Below are positions 1 to 6,302 of a stretch of 7,881 nt of DNA, one piece after another. Numbering within the stretch: the first letter of the stretch is position 1; every line of letters starts with the position of its first letter. The notes beneath the pieces are model-generated. The model saw nothing but the letters and a program-made list of their open reading frames with translations. It was not told the origin of the DNA and did no database searches. Source of the stretch: an uncultured Bacteroidales bacterium (GTDB lineage Bacteria; Bacteroidota; Bacteroidia; Bacteroidales; Bacteroidaceae). Position numbers and translations under genes: made by a program. The stretch spans positions 1 through 7,881 of the forward strand of contig CALFTK010000039.1 in assembly GCA_937916465.1 (NCBI GenBank). Direction: 5' to 3'.

Positions 1-83
1 TTGATTTATTGGAAGATAAGGCTATCCGTAACCCCATTCTGAGAAGAAACATTGATAATTCTAAAGTCTTGGTCTATGGATGA
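1..83 (+). CDS. mntA: MntA-type minimal nucleotidyltransferase antitoxin, C-terminal end only (5' truncated by window)
   Basis: Only the last 26 codons are in the window (reading frame from position 3, TGA stop at 81-83). The visible tail includes NPILRRNID and ends SKVLVYG. This resembles the usual end of small MNT-fold nucleotidyltransferases, in which a conserved Arg-Asn-Pro segment is followed by a basic helix and a short final beta-strand. Proteins of this family neutralise the HEPN toxin HepT by transferring AMP groups to a tyrosine next to its active site. The catalytic GSxxxGxxxxxSD motif would lie upstream and cannot be checked. The assignment rests on this tail plus the gene that follows: the stop overlaps the hepT start by 8 nt, the tight coupling expected of an antitoxin-toxin operon. 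Confidence 0.75.
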   Translation, partial: DLLEDKAIRNPILRRNIDNSKVLVYG

Positions 84-420
84 GTACATTGAGAAGCATT
101 TGATTGACATACTGAATGCCGCGACAGAGGTAGAAAGCTATTTTGCTGACACTCCCAAACGATTCAAAGATTTCCAGAATGATATGCTCAGGCAGAGGGC
201 TGTAGAAAGGAATGTTGAAATAATGGGAGAAGCCATTAACCGAATCCTGAAACATGATCCTGATTTCAGCCTGCCAAATTCCAGAGCAATCATAGCAACA
301 AGGAACAGGGTAATTCATGGCTATGACAGTGTCACTACTGAGTTTATCTGGAGTTTGATCATAAGGCATATACCTGCTTTGAAAAAGGATGTGGAAGCAT
401 TGCTTTCTGATAATAAATAA
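76..420 (+). CDS. hepT: HepT-like HEPN-domain toxin (DUF86 family ribonuclease)
   Basis: This is a complete 114-residue, mostly helical HEPN protein. The family acts as an RNase toxin of MntA/HepT systems, working as a dimer in the cytoplasm, and is silenced by AMPylation by MntA. The diagnostic Rx4HxY motif is intact: R76, N77, H81 and Y83 within RNRVIHGY. R and H are the expected catalytic pair, and Y83 corresponds to the tyrosine modified by MntA in studied systems. The preceding helix (ERNVEIMGEAINRI, residues 44-57) also fits DUF86. The ATG at 76 is chosen because it starts the family-like sequence MDEYIEKHL and gives the 8-nt overlap with the mntA stop. A TTG at 52 in the same frame would add eight unsupported residues. 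Length is normal for the family and no disruption is visible. Function is inferred from family and motif. Confidence 0.88.
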   Translation: MDEYIEKHLIDILNAATEVESYFADTPKRFKDFQNDMLRQRAVERNVEIMGEAINRILKHDPDFSLPNSRAIIATRNRVIHGYDSVTTEFIWSLIIRHIPALKKDVEALLSDNK

Positions 421-570
421 GATATTTTCAGGTAGCGTATATCACGCTGCCACTTTATTGATTTACAGTTCATTGATTTATTAACTAGGAGTGAATATTC
501 TGATATAAGACAGTGACTTACAGGGCTTTAATAGTCTATAAGACAAATACTGATATTCGGATTTGAGCGA
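421..570. other. Non-coding spacer after the toxin-antitoxin operon
   Basis: Apart from the hairpin at 431-451, this stretch has stops in all frames at short intervals and no recognisable gene. It carries two pairs of 9-bp direct repeats: ATTGATTTA at 457-465 and 472-480, and TATAAGACA at 504-512 and 537-545. In AT-rich DNA these could be chance. No perfect TAnnTTTG promoter box was found on the + strand in front of the ORF that begins at 571. Confidence 0.5.
431..460 (+). terminator. Hairpin after hepT, possible weak intrinsic terminator
   Basis: GGTAGCGT (431-438) pairs with ACGCTGCC (444-451) around a 5-nt loop, giving 8 pairs with one G-U. It begins 10 nt after the hepT stop. The following bases (ACTTTATTG) are only moderately T-rich, so termination may be inefficient. 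Placement just after the toxin gene supports an operon-end role. Confidence 0.45.
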
Positions 571-810
571 ATGACAGACACTATGGGTCGTATGCACTCT
601 GACGCTCAGTTTGCAGGTTCATCTTCAGTTAAGCCCTTTGGGCTTTTCCTCCTTCGCACCTCGGCAATCCAAACAAGTTTGATTGCACTCGGTTTGTCGT
701 CGGTTCCAGCTCACGTTGAGATGATGGGCTTCCTTGGTATTGGTAACAACCCAATGGTAGGTTGTTCAGTAGCTTGCGCTGTTGACGTAGCTCAGGCTTT
801 GAACAAGTAA
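571..810 (+). pseudogene. 79-codon ORF of doubtful status; its second half looks like the C-terminal remnant of an unidentified protein
   Basis: I do not recognise this ORF. The first 40 codons run through a hairpin-rich repeat-like stretch (631-690) and probably do not encode a real domain. The second half (about residues 41-79, positions 691-810) reads like a genuine protein tail. It contains the glycine-rich run GFLGIGNNPMVGC followed by an Ala/Val-rich helix ending AQALNK, and its codons (GGC, AAC, CAC, GCT, GTT, AAG) resemble those of well-expressed Bacteroidetes genes. A strong terminator follows 21 nt after the stop. One reading is that a longer gene lost its 5' part, possibly by recombination at or insertion of the repeat. 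The alternatives are a small orphan ORF or an accidental open frame. No upstream promoter or start context supports translation from the ATG at 571. Confidence 0.3.
631..690. repeat. Hairpin-rich, repeat-like intergenic element
   Basis: Two inverted repeats lie in tandem. AAGCCC-TTT-GGGCTT (631-645) is a perfect 6-bp stem. The second is GCAAT (664-668), a bulged C, CAAAC (670-674), a 2-nt loop, GTTTG (677-681) and ATTGC (682-686), a 10-bp stem with one bulge. CTCGG also flanks this second hairpin on both sides (660-664 and 688-692). From memory, stretches very like the second hairpin recur in intergenic regions of Bacteroides genomes, but I cannot verify that here and only one copy is present in the window. 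Confidence 0.4.
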
Positions 811-831
811 TCAATAGGGATTTAATAGAAA

Positions 832-880
832 AAATCTCCTCATCTTTCTCTAACAAGATGAGGAGATTTCTTTTGTTGTT
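832..880. terminator. Strong bidirectional intrinsic terminator
   Basis: AAATCTCCTCATCTT (832-846) pairs perfectly with AAGATGAGGAGATTT (855-869): a 15-bp stem with an 8-nt loop. Read on the minus strand it lies 11 nt beyond the GH43 stop and is followed by TTTTTTCTATT, an excellent terminator for that gene. Read on the plus strand it is followed by CTTTTGTTGTTT and could end transcripts from the 571-810 region. Confidence 0.85.
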
Positions 881-2436
881 TACTGTACTATCGGATAATC
901 AAACCAATCAAAGTGGGCCGTTCCTCCCTCTCTTTCTGTATTGTAGGTATATAATCCAACACGACAGCCTTTCCAGAATCCGCTTCTTAATGAGAATGTG
1001 TTGCCATACGGGGTTAGATCCTCTTTGCTTGTTCCGTATGAAAACTGGAATGTATTAAGTGGCGCGTTATATGTAACTGACAAACACACTTCCTGCATAT
1101 CAATCTCTTTGAGTAGAGTGGCTCTGTTCATGTTGTCAACATAAATGTAGAGTTTGTCGTTTTCTTTAGCTACTCCTATACCATAAAACATGTTGCCTAT
1201 AGCTAACAGACCTGCTTTTTGTCCATTTTCCATATCTTTTGTATCCAGCAATGTGGTAACTGTTCCTACAAAACCTGTGCATTTTTGTGTCAGCATATTG
1301 CGTGCCATCATCAGCCAGGCAGATTGTTGAGCGTGTATAGACAGCCAACCTTCTTTCTCTGTCAAACTCCATTTTTCATTGTTGGGATTGTGATTCCACT
1401 GCCACTGTAATCCTTTTGTGGTGGAATTGAAATCGTCACTGCTTTGTGGTGCATGTGGTTTTATATCCTTAACCTTTATGTTTGGTTTCTTCCAGGCAGC
1501 TACAGGTTCGCCTACACCATTTCCATCGTAATCTACTCCTATTACAGGCCAATCTTCTTTCCATGATGCAGGTTGCAGATGTACTACTCTGCCTAATGGG
1601 TGTGTCTCCTGGAAATGGTAGAACCACCATTCACCTTTAGGTGTTTGTACCAGTGAACCCTGATGCGGACCATTTACATTTGTTGTGCCTGTTTCAAGGA
1701 CGCGTTTGCTTTCATACGGTCCATATATATCTTTAGAGCGTAAAATGGTTTGCCAACCAGATGTTACACCACCTTCCGGAATGCTTATGTAGTAATATCC
1801 GTTTAGTTGGTAGAACTTGGGGCCTTCTGCTACAGGACCTCTATAGACAGTGACACCATCGTCTAACAGTTCTTTGCCATCAGCACTCATTTTGTGAATG
1901 ATTATAGGACCTGCTCCGTGAAGACTATGTGCTAAGTAAGCCTGACCGTCCTTGTCCCAAAGAGGGCAGGGGTCTTCCCATTTTTCCACTGCTTTTACGC
2001 AATGCAGTTTGCTCCAGGGACCATGCGGGTCTTTTGCTGTACTCATAAACAAGCCTTCGTCCGGTGTGCAGAAATATACCCAGAATTTTTTGTCGTGATA
2101 CCTTATAGATGGTGCCCATGAACCTCCGGAATAGTGGTTGTTAGCATCCCAACCGGGTAAATCAAAACGGTCATAAATCTGACTTATTACAGTCCAATTC
2201 ACCATATCTTCCGATTCCAGTACCTGCATTCCAATAAAATGGAAATCGGATGCCACCATATAATACTTTTTACCCACTCTGATGACGTCAGGATCGGAAT
2301 AGTCCGAATTGAGTACCGGGTTTATGTATGTACCATCGCCTTGGTCTCCCCATTTTGTCTGAAAATTTGCATCTTGTGCCGATACTTGTATTGTTACAGA
2401 TACAAGCATCATTGATAATACTCTTGTAAGTTTCAT
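880..2436 (-). CDS. Exported glycoside hydrolase family 43 enzyme (beta-xylosidase / alpha-L-arabinofuranosidase type)
   Basis: A complete 518-residue exported enzyme, predicted to remove xylose or arabinose units from plant xylan or arabinan oligosaccharides. Residues 1-20 form a signal peptide (basic start, hydrophobic core, cleavage near VSA-QD), so it should act in the periplasm or outside the cell. Residues about 36-315 form the five-bladed GH43 propeller. The expected inverting triad can be placed: general base D48 in SDPD, pKa-modulating D155 in WEDPCPLW, and general acid E204 in VAEGPKFY. NGPHQGS (255-261) and WWFYHFQ (270-276) also fit subfamily-12-like GH43 enzymes. Residues about 332-515 form the C-terminal beta-sandwich usual in two-domain GH43 xylosidases (starts DDFN, ends FDWFDY). 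Substrate specificity cannot be read safely. The gene is monocistronic, with a promoter-like sequence upstream and a strong terminator. No SusC/SusD or sugar-sensing regulator adjoins it, so if it belongs to a polysaccharide utilisation locus that lies elsewhere. Confidence 0.92.
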   Translation of the reverse strand: MKLTRVLSMMLVSVTIQVSAQDANFQTKWGDQGDGTYINPVLNSDYSDPDVIRVGKKYYMVASDFHFIGMQVLESEDMVNWTVISQIYDRFDLPGWDANNHYSGGSWAPSIRYHDKKFWVYFCTPDEGLFMSTAKDPHGPWSKLHCVKAVEKWEDPCPLWDKDGQAYLAHSLHGAGPIIIHKMSADGKELLDDGVTVYRGPVAEGPKFYQLNGYYYISIPEGGVTSGWQTILRSKDIYGPYESKRVLETGTTNVNGPHQGSLVQTPKGEWWFYHFQETHPLGRVVHLQPASWKEDWPVIGVDYDGNGVGEPVAAWKKPNIKVKDIKPHAPQSSDDFNSTTKGLQWQWNHNPNNEKWSLTEKEGWLSIHAQQSAWLMMARNMLTQKCTGFVGTVTTLLDTKDMENGQKAGLLAIGNMFYGIGVAKENDKLYIYVDNMNRATLLKEIDMQEVCLSVTYNAPLNTFQFSYGTSKEDLTPYGNTFSLRSGFWKGCRVGLYTYNTEREGGTAHFDWFDYPIVQ

Positions 2437-2467
2437 ATTTGCATTATTGTTATATAGTTTCCCTTTG

Positions 2468-2499
2468 TAAAAGTACCTTTTTCTATTTTTAATTGCAAA
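2468..2499 (-). promoter_or_regulatory. Bacteroidetes-type promoter for the GH43 gene
   Basis: On the minus strand, TTTG (2496-2499) and TACTTTTA (2468-2475, 7 of 8 to TAnnTTTG allowing the two free positions) are separated by 20 nt, the expected -33/-7 spacing in this phylum. The -7 box lies 31 nt upstream of the ATG at 2436, leaving a leader of about 25 nt. Confidence 0.55.
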
Positions 2500-2506
2500 T
2501 ATTGAT

Positions 2507-2540
2507 AAAAAAAAGAAGCGATCATATAAATGACCGCTCC
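2507..2540 (-). terminator. Intrinsic terminator of the outer-membrane barrel gene
   Basis: On the minus strand GGAGCGGTCAT pairs with ATGATCGCTTC (2530-2540 with 2515-2525), 11 pairs including two G-U, around a 4-nt loop, followed by eight T (2507-2514). It lies 76 nt beyond the barrel gene stop and just before the GH43 promoter, insulating the two genes. Confidence 0.85.
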
Positions 2541-2616
2541 GTTATTGTTTACTTCTAAGTAATTTTTTTAGAAACTGAAAATGTTGAAGAATCGTTTAAT
2601 TTCTATTCGTAATTAA

Positions 2617-3141
2617 TTAGAAGTTGTAGTAAATACCTACTGATGGGATGCTTGCAGCTGCCTTGAATGTGAATACACCATCAAAAGCATTTGAATAACC
2701 AATGCTACCCAAACGTGTTGCAAGAGTAATTTTTTCGTTACACTGAATAGCGATACCAGGCTGAACACCTGCGTAGAATGTGTTATCACCGTCTTTTACA
2801 ATGTCAAGGTCAATACCTGCATCGGCAAAGAGAGATACGTTGCCAAATGACAAGAATACATAACGGAAATAAGGTGCAATGCAGTAAGTAGTAGCCTTTG
2901 TGTCAACGTCGCCTGCAACTTGCTTGCTATTGTTGATTCCTAATGTAATACCAACGCCCATGTTGTCTGCGAAATTGTAACCAAATTCAGGTGTGAAGTT
3001 GAATGCTGATTTTTTTATATCTGCATCTTTGTCTATGTTAGTGCTTTCAAAACCTAAAGCACCACCTGCCCAGAACTGAGCGTTTGCGTTGATTGCAAAT
3101 AAAGCAACTACTGCTGCCAAGAAAATTTTTTTCATAATCAT
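2617..3141 (-). CDS. Small outer-membrane beta-barrel protein
   Basis: A 174-residue predicted outer-membrane porin-like barrel of unknown role. Residues 1-21 are a classic signal peptide (KK, then hydrophobic FLAAVVALFAI, cleavage after NANA before QFW). The remainder alternates polar and hydrophobic/aromatic residues in short strands joined by acidic turns (e.g. AFNFTPEFGYNFADNMGVG, 46-64; YCIAPYFRYVFLS, 86-98; FYAGVQPGIAI, 122-132). It ends YYNF, with the terminal aromatic expected of the barrel-assembly beta-signal. The size suits an eight-stranded OmpA-like or OmpW-like barrel, and no periplasmic peptidoglycan-binding domain follows. A second in-frame ATG at 3135 (MKKIF) is an equally plausible start. 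The gene stands alone between its own promoter and terminator. The codons look well optimised, suggesting good expression. Possible roles (porin, adhesin, structural) cannot be told apart. Confidence 0.8.
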   Translation of the reverse strand: MIMKKIFLAAVVALFAINANAQFWAGGALGFESTNIDKDADIKKSAFNFTPEFGYNFADNMGVGITLGINNSKQVAGDVDTKATTYCIAPYFRYVFLSFGNVSLFADAGIDLDIVKDGDNTFYAGVQPGIAIQCNEKITLATRLGSIGYSNAFDGVFTFKAAASIPSVGIYYNF

Positions 3142-3193
3142 TTAAGTTTTAAGTTTAACAATTGATTCTTCTTTTCTTGTCTGTTTCCGGGTG

Positions 3194-3201
3194 CAAAGTT
3201 A
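3194..3201 (-). promoter_or_regulatory. -7 box of the barrel gene promoter
   Basis: TAACTTTG on the minus strand is a perfect match to TAnnTTTG, placed 52 nt upstream of the ATG at 3141. No convincing -33 TTTG was found at the usual distance, so the call rests on the -7 box and placement. Confidence 0.6.
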
Positions 3202-3285
3202 GCGCTTTTTTTCTTTCCTTGTTGGTTTTTGTGCTAAAATTGGTAAATAATTGTATATGGTTGTATTATTTTGCTGTCTATTTGT

Positions 3286-3293
3286 TAGTTTTG
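3286..3293 (+). promoter_or_regulatory. -7 box of the rlmH promoter
   Basis: TAGTTTTG matches TAnnTTTG perfectly and sits 19 nt before the rlmH ATG, giving a very short leader. A GTTG at 3260-3263 could serve as the -33 element with slightly long 22-nt spacing. Confidence 0.55.
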
Positions 3294-3312
3294 TGTCTAA
3301 AAATAAAACATT

Positions 3313-3786
3313 ATGAAACTTTTATTGCTTGTTGTTGGCAAGACTGTAGAATCCTGGCTAAAGGAGGGTGTTGATGAATATGTTTCTCGATTAGGACATT
3401 TTGCTCAGTTTGAGATGCAAGTTGTGCCCGATTTGAAGAATACCAAGAGTATGGATACATCTGTTCAAAAGCAGAAAGAGGGTGAGCAGATACTGAAACT
3501 GTTGCAGAATGGCGATCATGTTGTGTTGTTGGATGATAAGGGTAGGGAGTTTACATCGGAAGAGCTGGCAACTTGGGTAGATAAAAAGGCTATGATATCC
3601 AGTAAAAGGATAGTATTTATAATAGGTGGACCTTATGGATTTTCAAATGAAGTATATGCCAGAGCCGACGAAAAGATGTCGCTTTCAAAAATGACCTTTT
3701 CGCATCAGATGGTAAGGGTGATTTTTGTAGAACAGTTATACAGAGCTTTTACTATTATAAAAGGTATTCCATATCATCATATCTGA
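3313..3786 (+). CDS. rlmH: 23S rRNA (pseudouridine1915-N3)-methyltransferase RlmH
   Basis: A complete 157-residue SPOUT-fold methyltransferase that, in the characterised family, uses S-adenosylmethionine to methylate N3 of pseudouridine 1915 in helix 69 of 23S rRNA, acting on assembled 70S ribosomes. The start MKLLLLVVGKT and the HVVLLDDKGREFTSEELA segment (69-86) are typical. The trefoil-knot SAM pocket is visible as VFIIGGPYGFS (101-111). The C-terminal signature LSKMTFSHQMVRVIFVEQLYRA (124-145) and the ending KGIPYHH (150-156) are intact. Length is normal for the family. It is transcribed alone, divergently from the barrel gene. Its stop lies one base from the stop of the convergent EEP-family gene, with no terminator between them. 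Confidence 0.97.
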   Translation: MKLLLLVVGKTVESWLKEGVDEYVSRLGHFAQFEMQVVPDLKNTKSMDTSVQKQKEGEQILKLLQNGDHVVLLDDKGREFTSEELATWVDKKAMISSKRIVFIIGGPYGFSNEVYARADEKMSLSKMTFSHQMVRVIFVEQLYRAFTIIKGIPYHHI

Positions 3787-3787
3787 A

Positions 3788-4804
3788 TCAATACTCTATA
3801 TTGAAAACTATTGGCAGATGGTCACTGTAGCCATTTTGGTATCGGTAGCCATTATAGTTTCTGAAGGGCTTTTTGCCACCGTATTTTGTGTCGTCTTCCA
3901 AAAGGAAATCAAGATTACATATTCCGGCATTGGTGGCCTGTAAACAACCTGTTCCGTTGGTAAATGTAGCAGATACAATAAAGTGGTCGTATGTTTCCCA
4001 TTCTCCATTATATCTGTAACTTCCATTGTGTTGATGGTCTAACAGGGTTACAAGATTTCTGTCTTCCAATTGATATGCTTTTTCTGAAGGGTATGCACCC
4101 AGAACTTCCCTTATTGAAAGCGCTTCTGAATCATCGTTAAAATCGCCCATTGCAATTATATAAGGTTTGCGTCTTGTTTTGTAAAGCTGTTCAATACTCT
4201 TTTTAAGCACGCCGGCGGCTTTGGCTCTTAATGGATTCGTTTCGTCTATGCCTCCTAATCTACTGGGCCAGTGACATACAAAAATATCTACTGTATCACC
4301 GGTAGCCACTCTTCCTGTTATATGTAATATGTCTCTGGTAGCCCTGCCATTAAGAGCGCTTATATCAACTTCTATTTCATTGGAACTGATTATTCGAAAA
4401 TATCTCTTTTTATAGAGTAGGGCAACGTCAATTCCACGTCGGTCTTTCGATTCGGTAACAACATAACTATAATCCAGATGTCTTAGTGGTGAACGATTAA
4501 CCAAATCACTTATAACGGTTTCGTTCTCTATCTCGCAAAAACCGATGATTTCGGGCGCATTCTCTTCGTCTATGGCAACCAACGTTTTGGAGATATGCTC
4601 TAATTTGTTCCAGTATTTTGAACTATTCCATTTGCGGTCACCATTAGGAGTGAATTCATCGTCATCTGTATTTGGATCATCTACAGTGTCAAAAAGGTTT
4701 TCAACATTGTAGAATACAACGGTCATACTCTCTTGCGAAGAGAGAGATACTATAGGTAATAACCCCAATAATAGAGTGATAAAATGTTTTTTCACGTTTG
4801 TCAT
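3788..4804 (-). CDS. Exported endonuclease/exonuclease/phosphatase (EEP) superfamily protein
   Basis: A 338-residue metal-dependent phosphoesterase of the EEP (DNase I/ExoIII-like) fold, exported by an N-terminal signal peptide (hydrophobic LLLGLLPIVSL, about residues 11-21, likely cleaved before QES). The core motifs appear in order: FYNVENLFD (31-39, metal-site Asn), EIEN (91-94, metal-binding Glu), RRGIDVALLY (122-131), HWPSR (178-182, catalytic His), GDFND (220-224), TYDHFIVS (271-278) and SDHLPIV (327-333, Asp-His pair). All catalytic positions look intact. The substrate (DNA, RNA, phosphoinositide or other phosphodiester) cannot be deduced. This Bacteroidetes exported subgroup is poorly characterised. 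The gene begins 27 nt after the stop of the upstream lipoprotein gene and is probably co-transcribed with it, so both products likely work at or beyond the inner membrane. Confidence 0.88.
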   Translation of the reverse strand: MTNVKKHFITLLLGLLPIVSLSSQESMTVVFYNVENLFDTVDDPNTDDDEFTPNGDRKWNSSKYWNKLEHISKTLVAIDEENAPEIIGFCEIENETVISDLVNRSPLRHLDYSYVVTESKDRRGIDVALLYKKRYFRIISSNEIEVDISALNGRATRDILHITGRVATGDTVDIFVCHWPSRLGGIDETNPLRAKAAGVLKKSIEQLYKTRRKPYIIAMGDFNDDSEALSIREVLGAYPSEKAYQLEDRNLVTLLDHQHNGSYRYNGEWETYDHFIVSATFTNGTGCLQATNAGICNLDFLLEDDTKYGGKKPFRNYNGYRYQNGYSDHLPIVFNIEY

Positions 4805-4831
4805 GTTTTTATAAATTGAACTATCATGTTA

Positions 4832-6277
4832 CTATTTTAAATATTGATAACAGCCTGCGTCCGGCCCTGTGTCAACGGGTCGCAGATTCCCGTCTATATC
4901 AATTGGGTAATCTTGTGTGTGTAGATTGTTGGCAATGCCTCGCGCTGAAGACAGAGAGTCAAGCCTAAAATCAAATTTGTAATCTCCATCGGCTATGTGT
5001 ACAAAATGTTTGGCTCCGGATATTTCGTTCTCAATATTATCAAATACACAATTTGAGAATGCTTTGCTGATTGTGTCGGAAACCATTATCAATGAATTCT
5101 GCACAGTGTATTCAGCTATACATGTTGTATCTCCATTTATAGAATCAACAAAGTGAGTTGTGAATTCGTTGCCGGAACTTCCTGTTATAATGCAGTTTAT
5201 GAAATCGGCCTTTTCAAGAGCAAATTCATTGTCGCTTGTATTATTGGCAATGGATATGGCTGCATTTCTACTGCCCCACAGATAGTAATTTGCAATAGTG
5301 CTGAATATGAAACTATGTCTGCCGCCACTTATGTTGATGCAATTCCCTCCTGAATTGGCTATCAATGAATTGTCTGTTTCTGAATAGCAATTAATGAGTT
5401 CCAATGCGTGTCCTGTTGTGTTGTGTAGTTTTGATGAACTGATACGCAATTTCAGTAACTCAATATTTGAACTGTCAGCTTTTATGCCAAAACTGCTGTT
5501 TCGTATATCGCAGTGGTTGAATATGTTTCCATAACTGGATGTGGTTAAATGGATGCCTCGCCACTGGTCTGAAATTTGGTCATAAGGCAGGTCTTCAAAT
5601 AGTTTGTCGGTTCTGCCACCTCTAAAGGTGATTATACTGTCTGCTGTGCCGTTGGCAACAATTTTTCCATAGACCTTGATTCCTGCATTTTTGTGAATAT
5701 AAACCGATGTTCCCGGCTCTATATACAAAGTGGCATTCTCTTTAACTGTCAGGCTGTCATATATGTAGTAAGGGTATTCGGATGTAAGTATTCGGTCTGT
5801 TGTTATGGAATCACCTCGCAAAATGATTATATCCTGTCCGTATGCAAGAAGCTGTACCTTTTGTGTTATTCCGCTTTCCAAAATGAATACCAATGAATCT
5901 GTTACGGGTATTGGTTCTCTGCTCTGCTGCTTGTCAAGAGTGGCTGATATAAAACAGTAGATACTATCGTCATTTCTAATCTCCATATTGGAAAACTGAA
6001 TACCACTTTCTCCATCAAGGTTAATTCTGAACGGACTATCACTACCTCCACCCAAATATGCTCCAAATTTCAGTCCATAGTTGTTTCTGTTGTATATTAT
6101 GAGTTTGTCGGCAGGTGAACCTATGGTAGTGAAAATTGTATCGAAAGAGATAGTGTCTTCAGAAAATCCAAGTTTGAAGTTTGGACTGCTTGAAGTGTGG
6201 TAATCGTCTGTGCATCCTGTTAAGGAAAATAGTACTGACGAAACTAAAACAACGATGAAATATTTTATCGTTTTCAT
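4832..6277 (-). CDS. Lipoprotein with right-handed parallel beta-helix (choice-of-anchor-Q-like C-terminus)
   Basis: A 481-residue predicted lipoprotein. Residues 1-21 are a lipoprotein signal peptide with lipobox LTGC, lipidated at C22. The following TDD is acidic, like Bacteroidetes signals that send lipoproteins to the cell surface. Residues about 35-150 look like a beta-sandwich domain (ISFDTIFTTIGSPADKLIIYN). Residues about 165-430 carry short repeating strand-turn units rich in Asn, Ser, Gly and Ile (e.g. LYIEPGTSVYIHKNAGIKVYGKI around 184-206; NCINISGG, 312-319), typical of a right-handed parallel beta-helix such as those in pectate-lyase-like proteins. The ending DIDGNLRPVDTGPDAGCYQY (460-479) matches the choice-of-anchor Q motif. 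No catalytic residues of a known polysaccharide lyase could be assigned, so it may bind or scaffold rather than cut. It is the first gene of a likely two-gene operon with the EEP enzyme. Confidence 0.82.
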   Translation of the reverse strand: MKTIKYFIVVLVSSVLFSLTGCTDDYHTSSSPNFKLGFSEDTISFDTIFTTIGSPADKLIIYNRNNYGLKFGAYLGGGSDSPFRINLDGESGIQFSNMEIRNDDSIYCFISATLDKQQSREPIPVTDSLVFILESGITQKVQLLAYGQDIIILRGDSITTDRILTSEYPYYIYDSLTVKENATLYIEPGTSVYIHKNAGIKVYGKIVANGTADSIITFRGGRTDKLFEDLPYDQISDQWRGIHLTTSSYGNIFNHCDIRNSSFGIKADSSNIELLKLRISSSKLHNTTGHALELINCYSETDNSLIANSGGNCINISGGRHSFIFSTIANYYLWGSRNAAISIANNTSDNEFALEKADFINCIITGSSGNEFTTHFVDSINGDTTCIAEYTVQNSLIMVSDTISKAFSNCVFDNIENEISGAKHFVHIADGDYKFDFRLDSLSSARGIANNLHTQDYPIDIDGNLRPVDTGPDAGCYQYLK

Positions 6278-6284
6278 ATCTATC

Positions 6285-6302
6285 TTTGATATTCATATCA
6301 AA
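6285..6302. promoter_or_regulatory. Perfect 18-bp palindrome in the promoter/leader of the lipoprotein operon, candidate operator
   Basis: TTTGATAT-TC-ATATCAAA is an inverted repeat with two perfect 8-bp arms. It ends 8 bp before the lipoprotein ATG and overlaps the first four positions of the candidate -7 box at 6299-6306. A regulator bound here would block transcription start. As RNA it could also fold into a hairpin masking the start region. Confidence 0.4.

Noticed and set aside
52..75. TTG start for hepT adding eight residues before MDEY
   Set aside because: The ATG at 76 gives the family-typical N-terminus and the coupled 8-nt overlap with mntA; the added residues have no support.
61..369. 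102-codon minus-strand ORF
   Set aside because: It lies wholly antisense to hepT, has Cys/Pro-rich composition and resembles no family.
457..545. 9-bp direct repeats ATTGATTTA and TATAAGACA as attachment sites or iterons
   Set aside because: Only two copies each with irregular spacing in AT-rich DNA; no integrase or replication gene nearby.
629..856. 75-codon minus-strand ORF
   Set aside because: It reads through the terminator stem and the hairpin repeat; composition looks random and no family is recognisable.
858..1058. 66-codon plus-strand ORF beginning in the terminator
   Set aside because: Antisense to the GH43 C-terminus, beginning inside a terminator stem.
1166..2119. Several 63-68 codon ORFs on both strands within the GH43 gene
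   Set aside because: Shadow frames of a clearly coding gene with intact catalytic motifs.
3162..3374. 70-codon plus-strand ORF overlapping the rlmH start
   Set aside because: It spans both divergent promoters and enters rlmH in another frame; its hydrophobic content comes from T-rich DNA.
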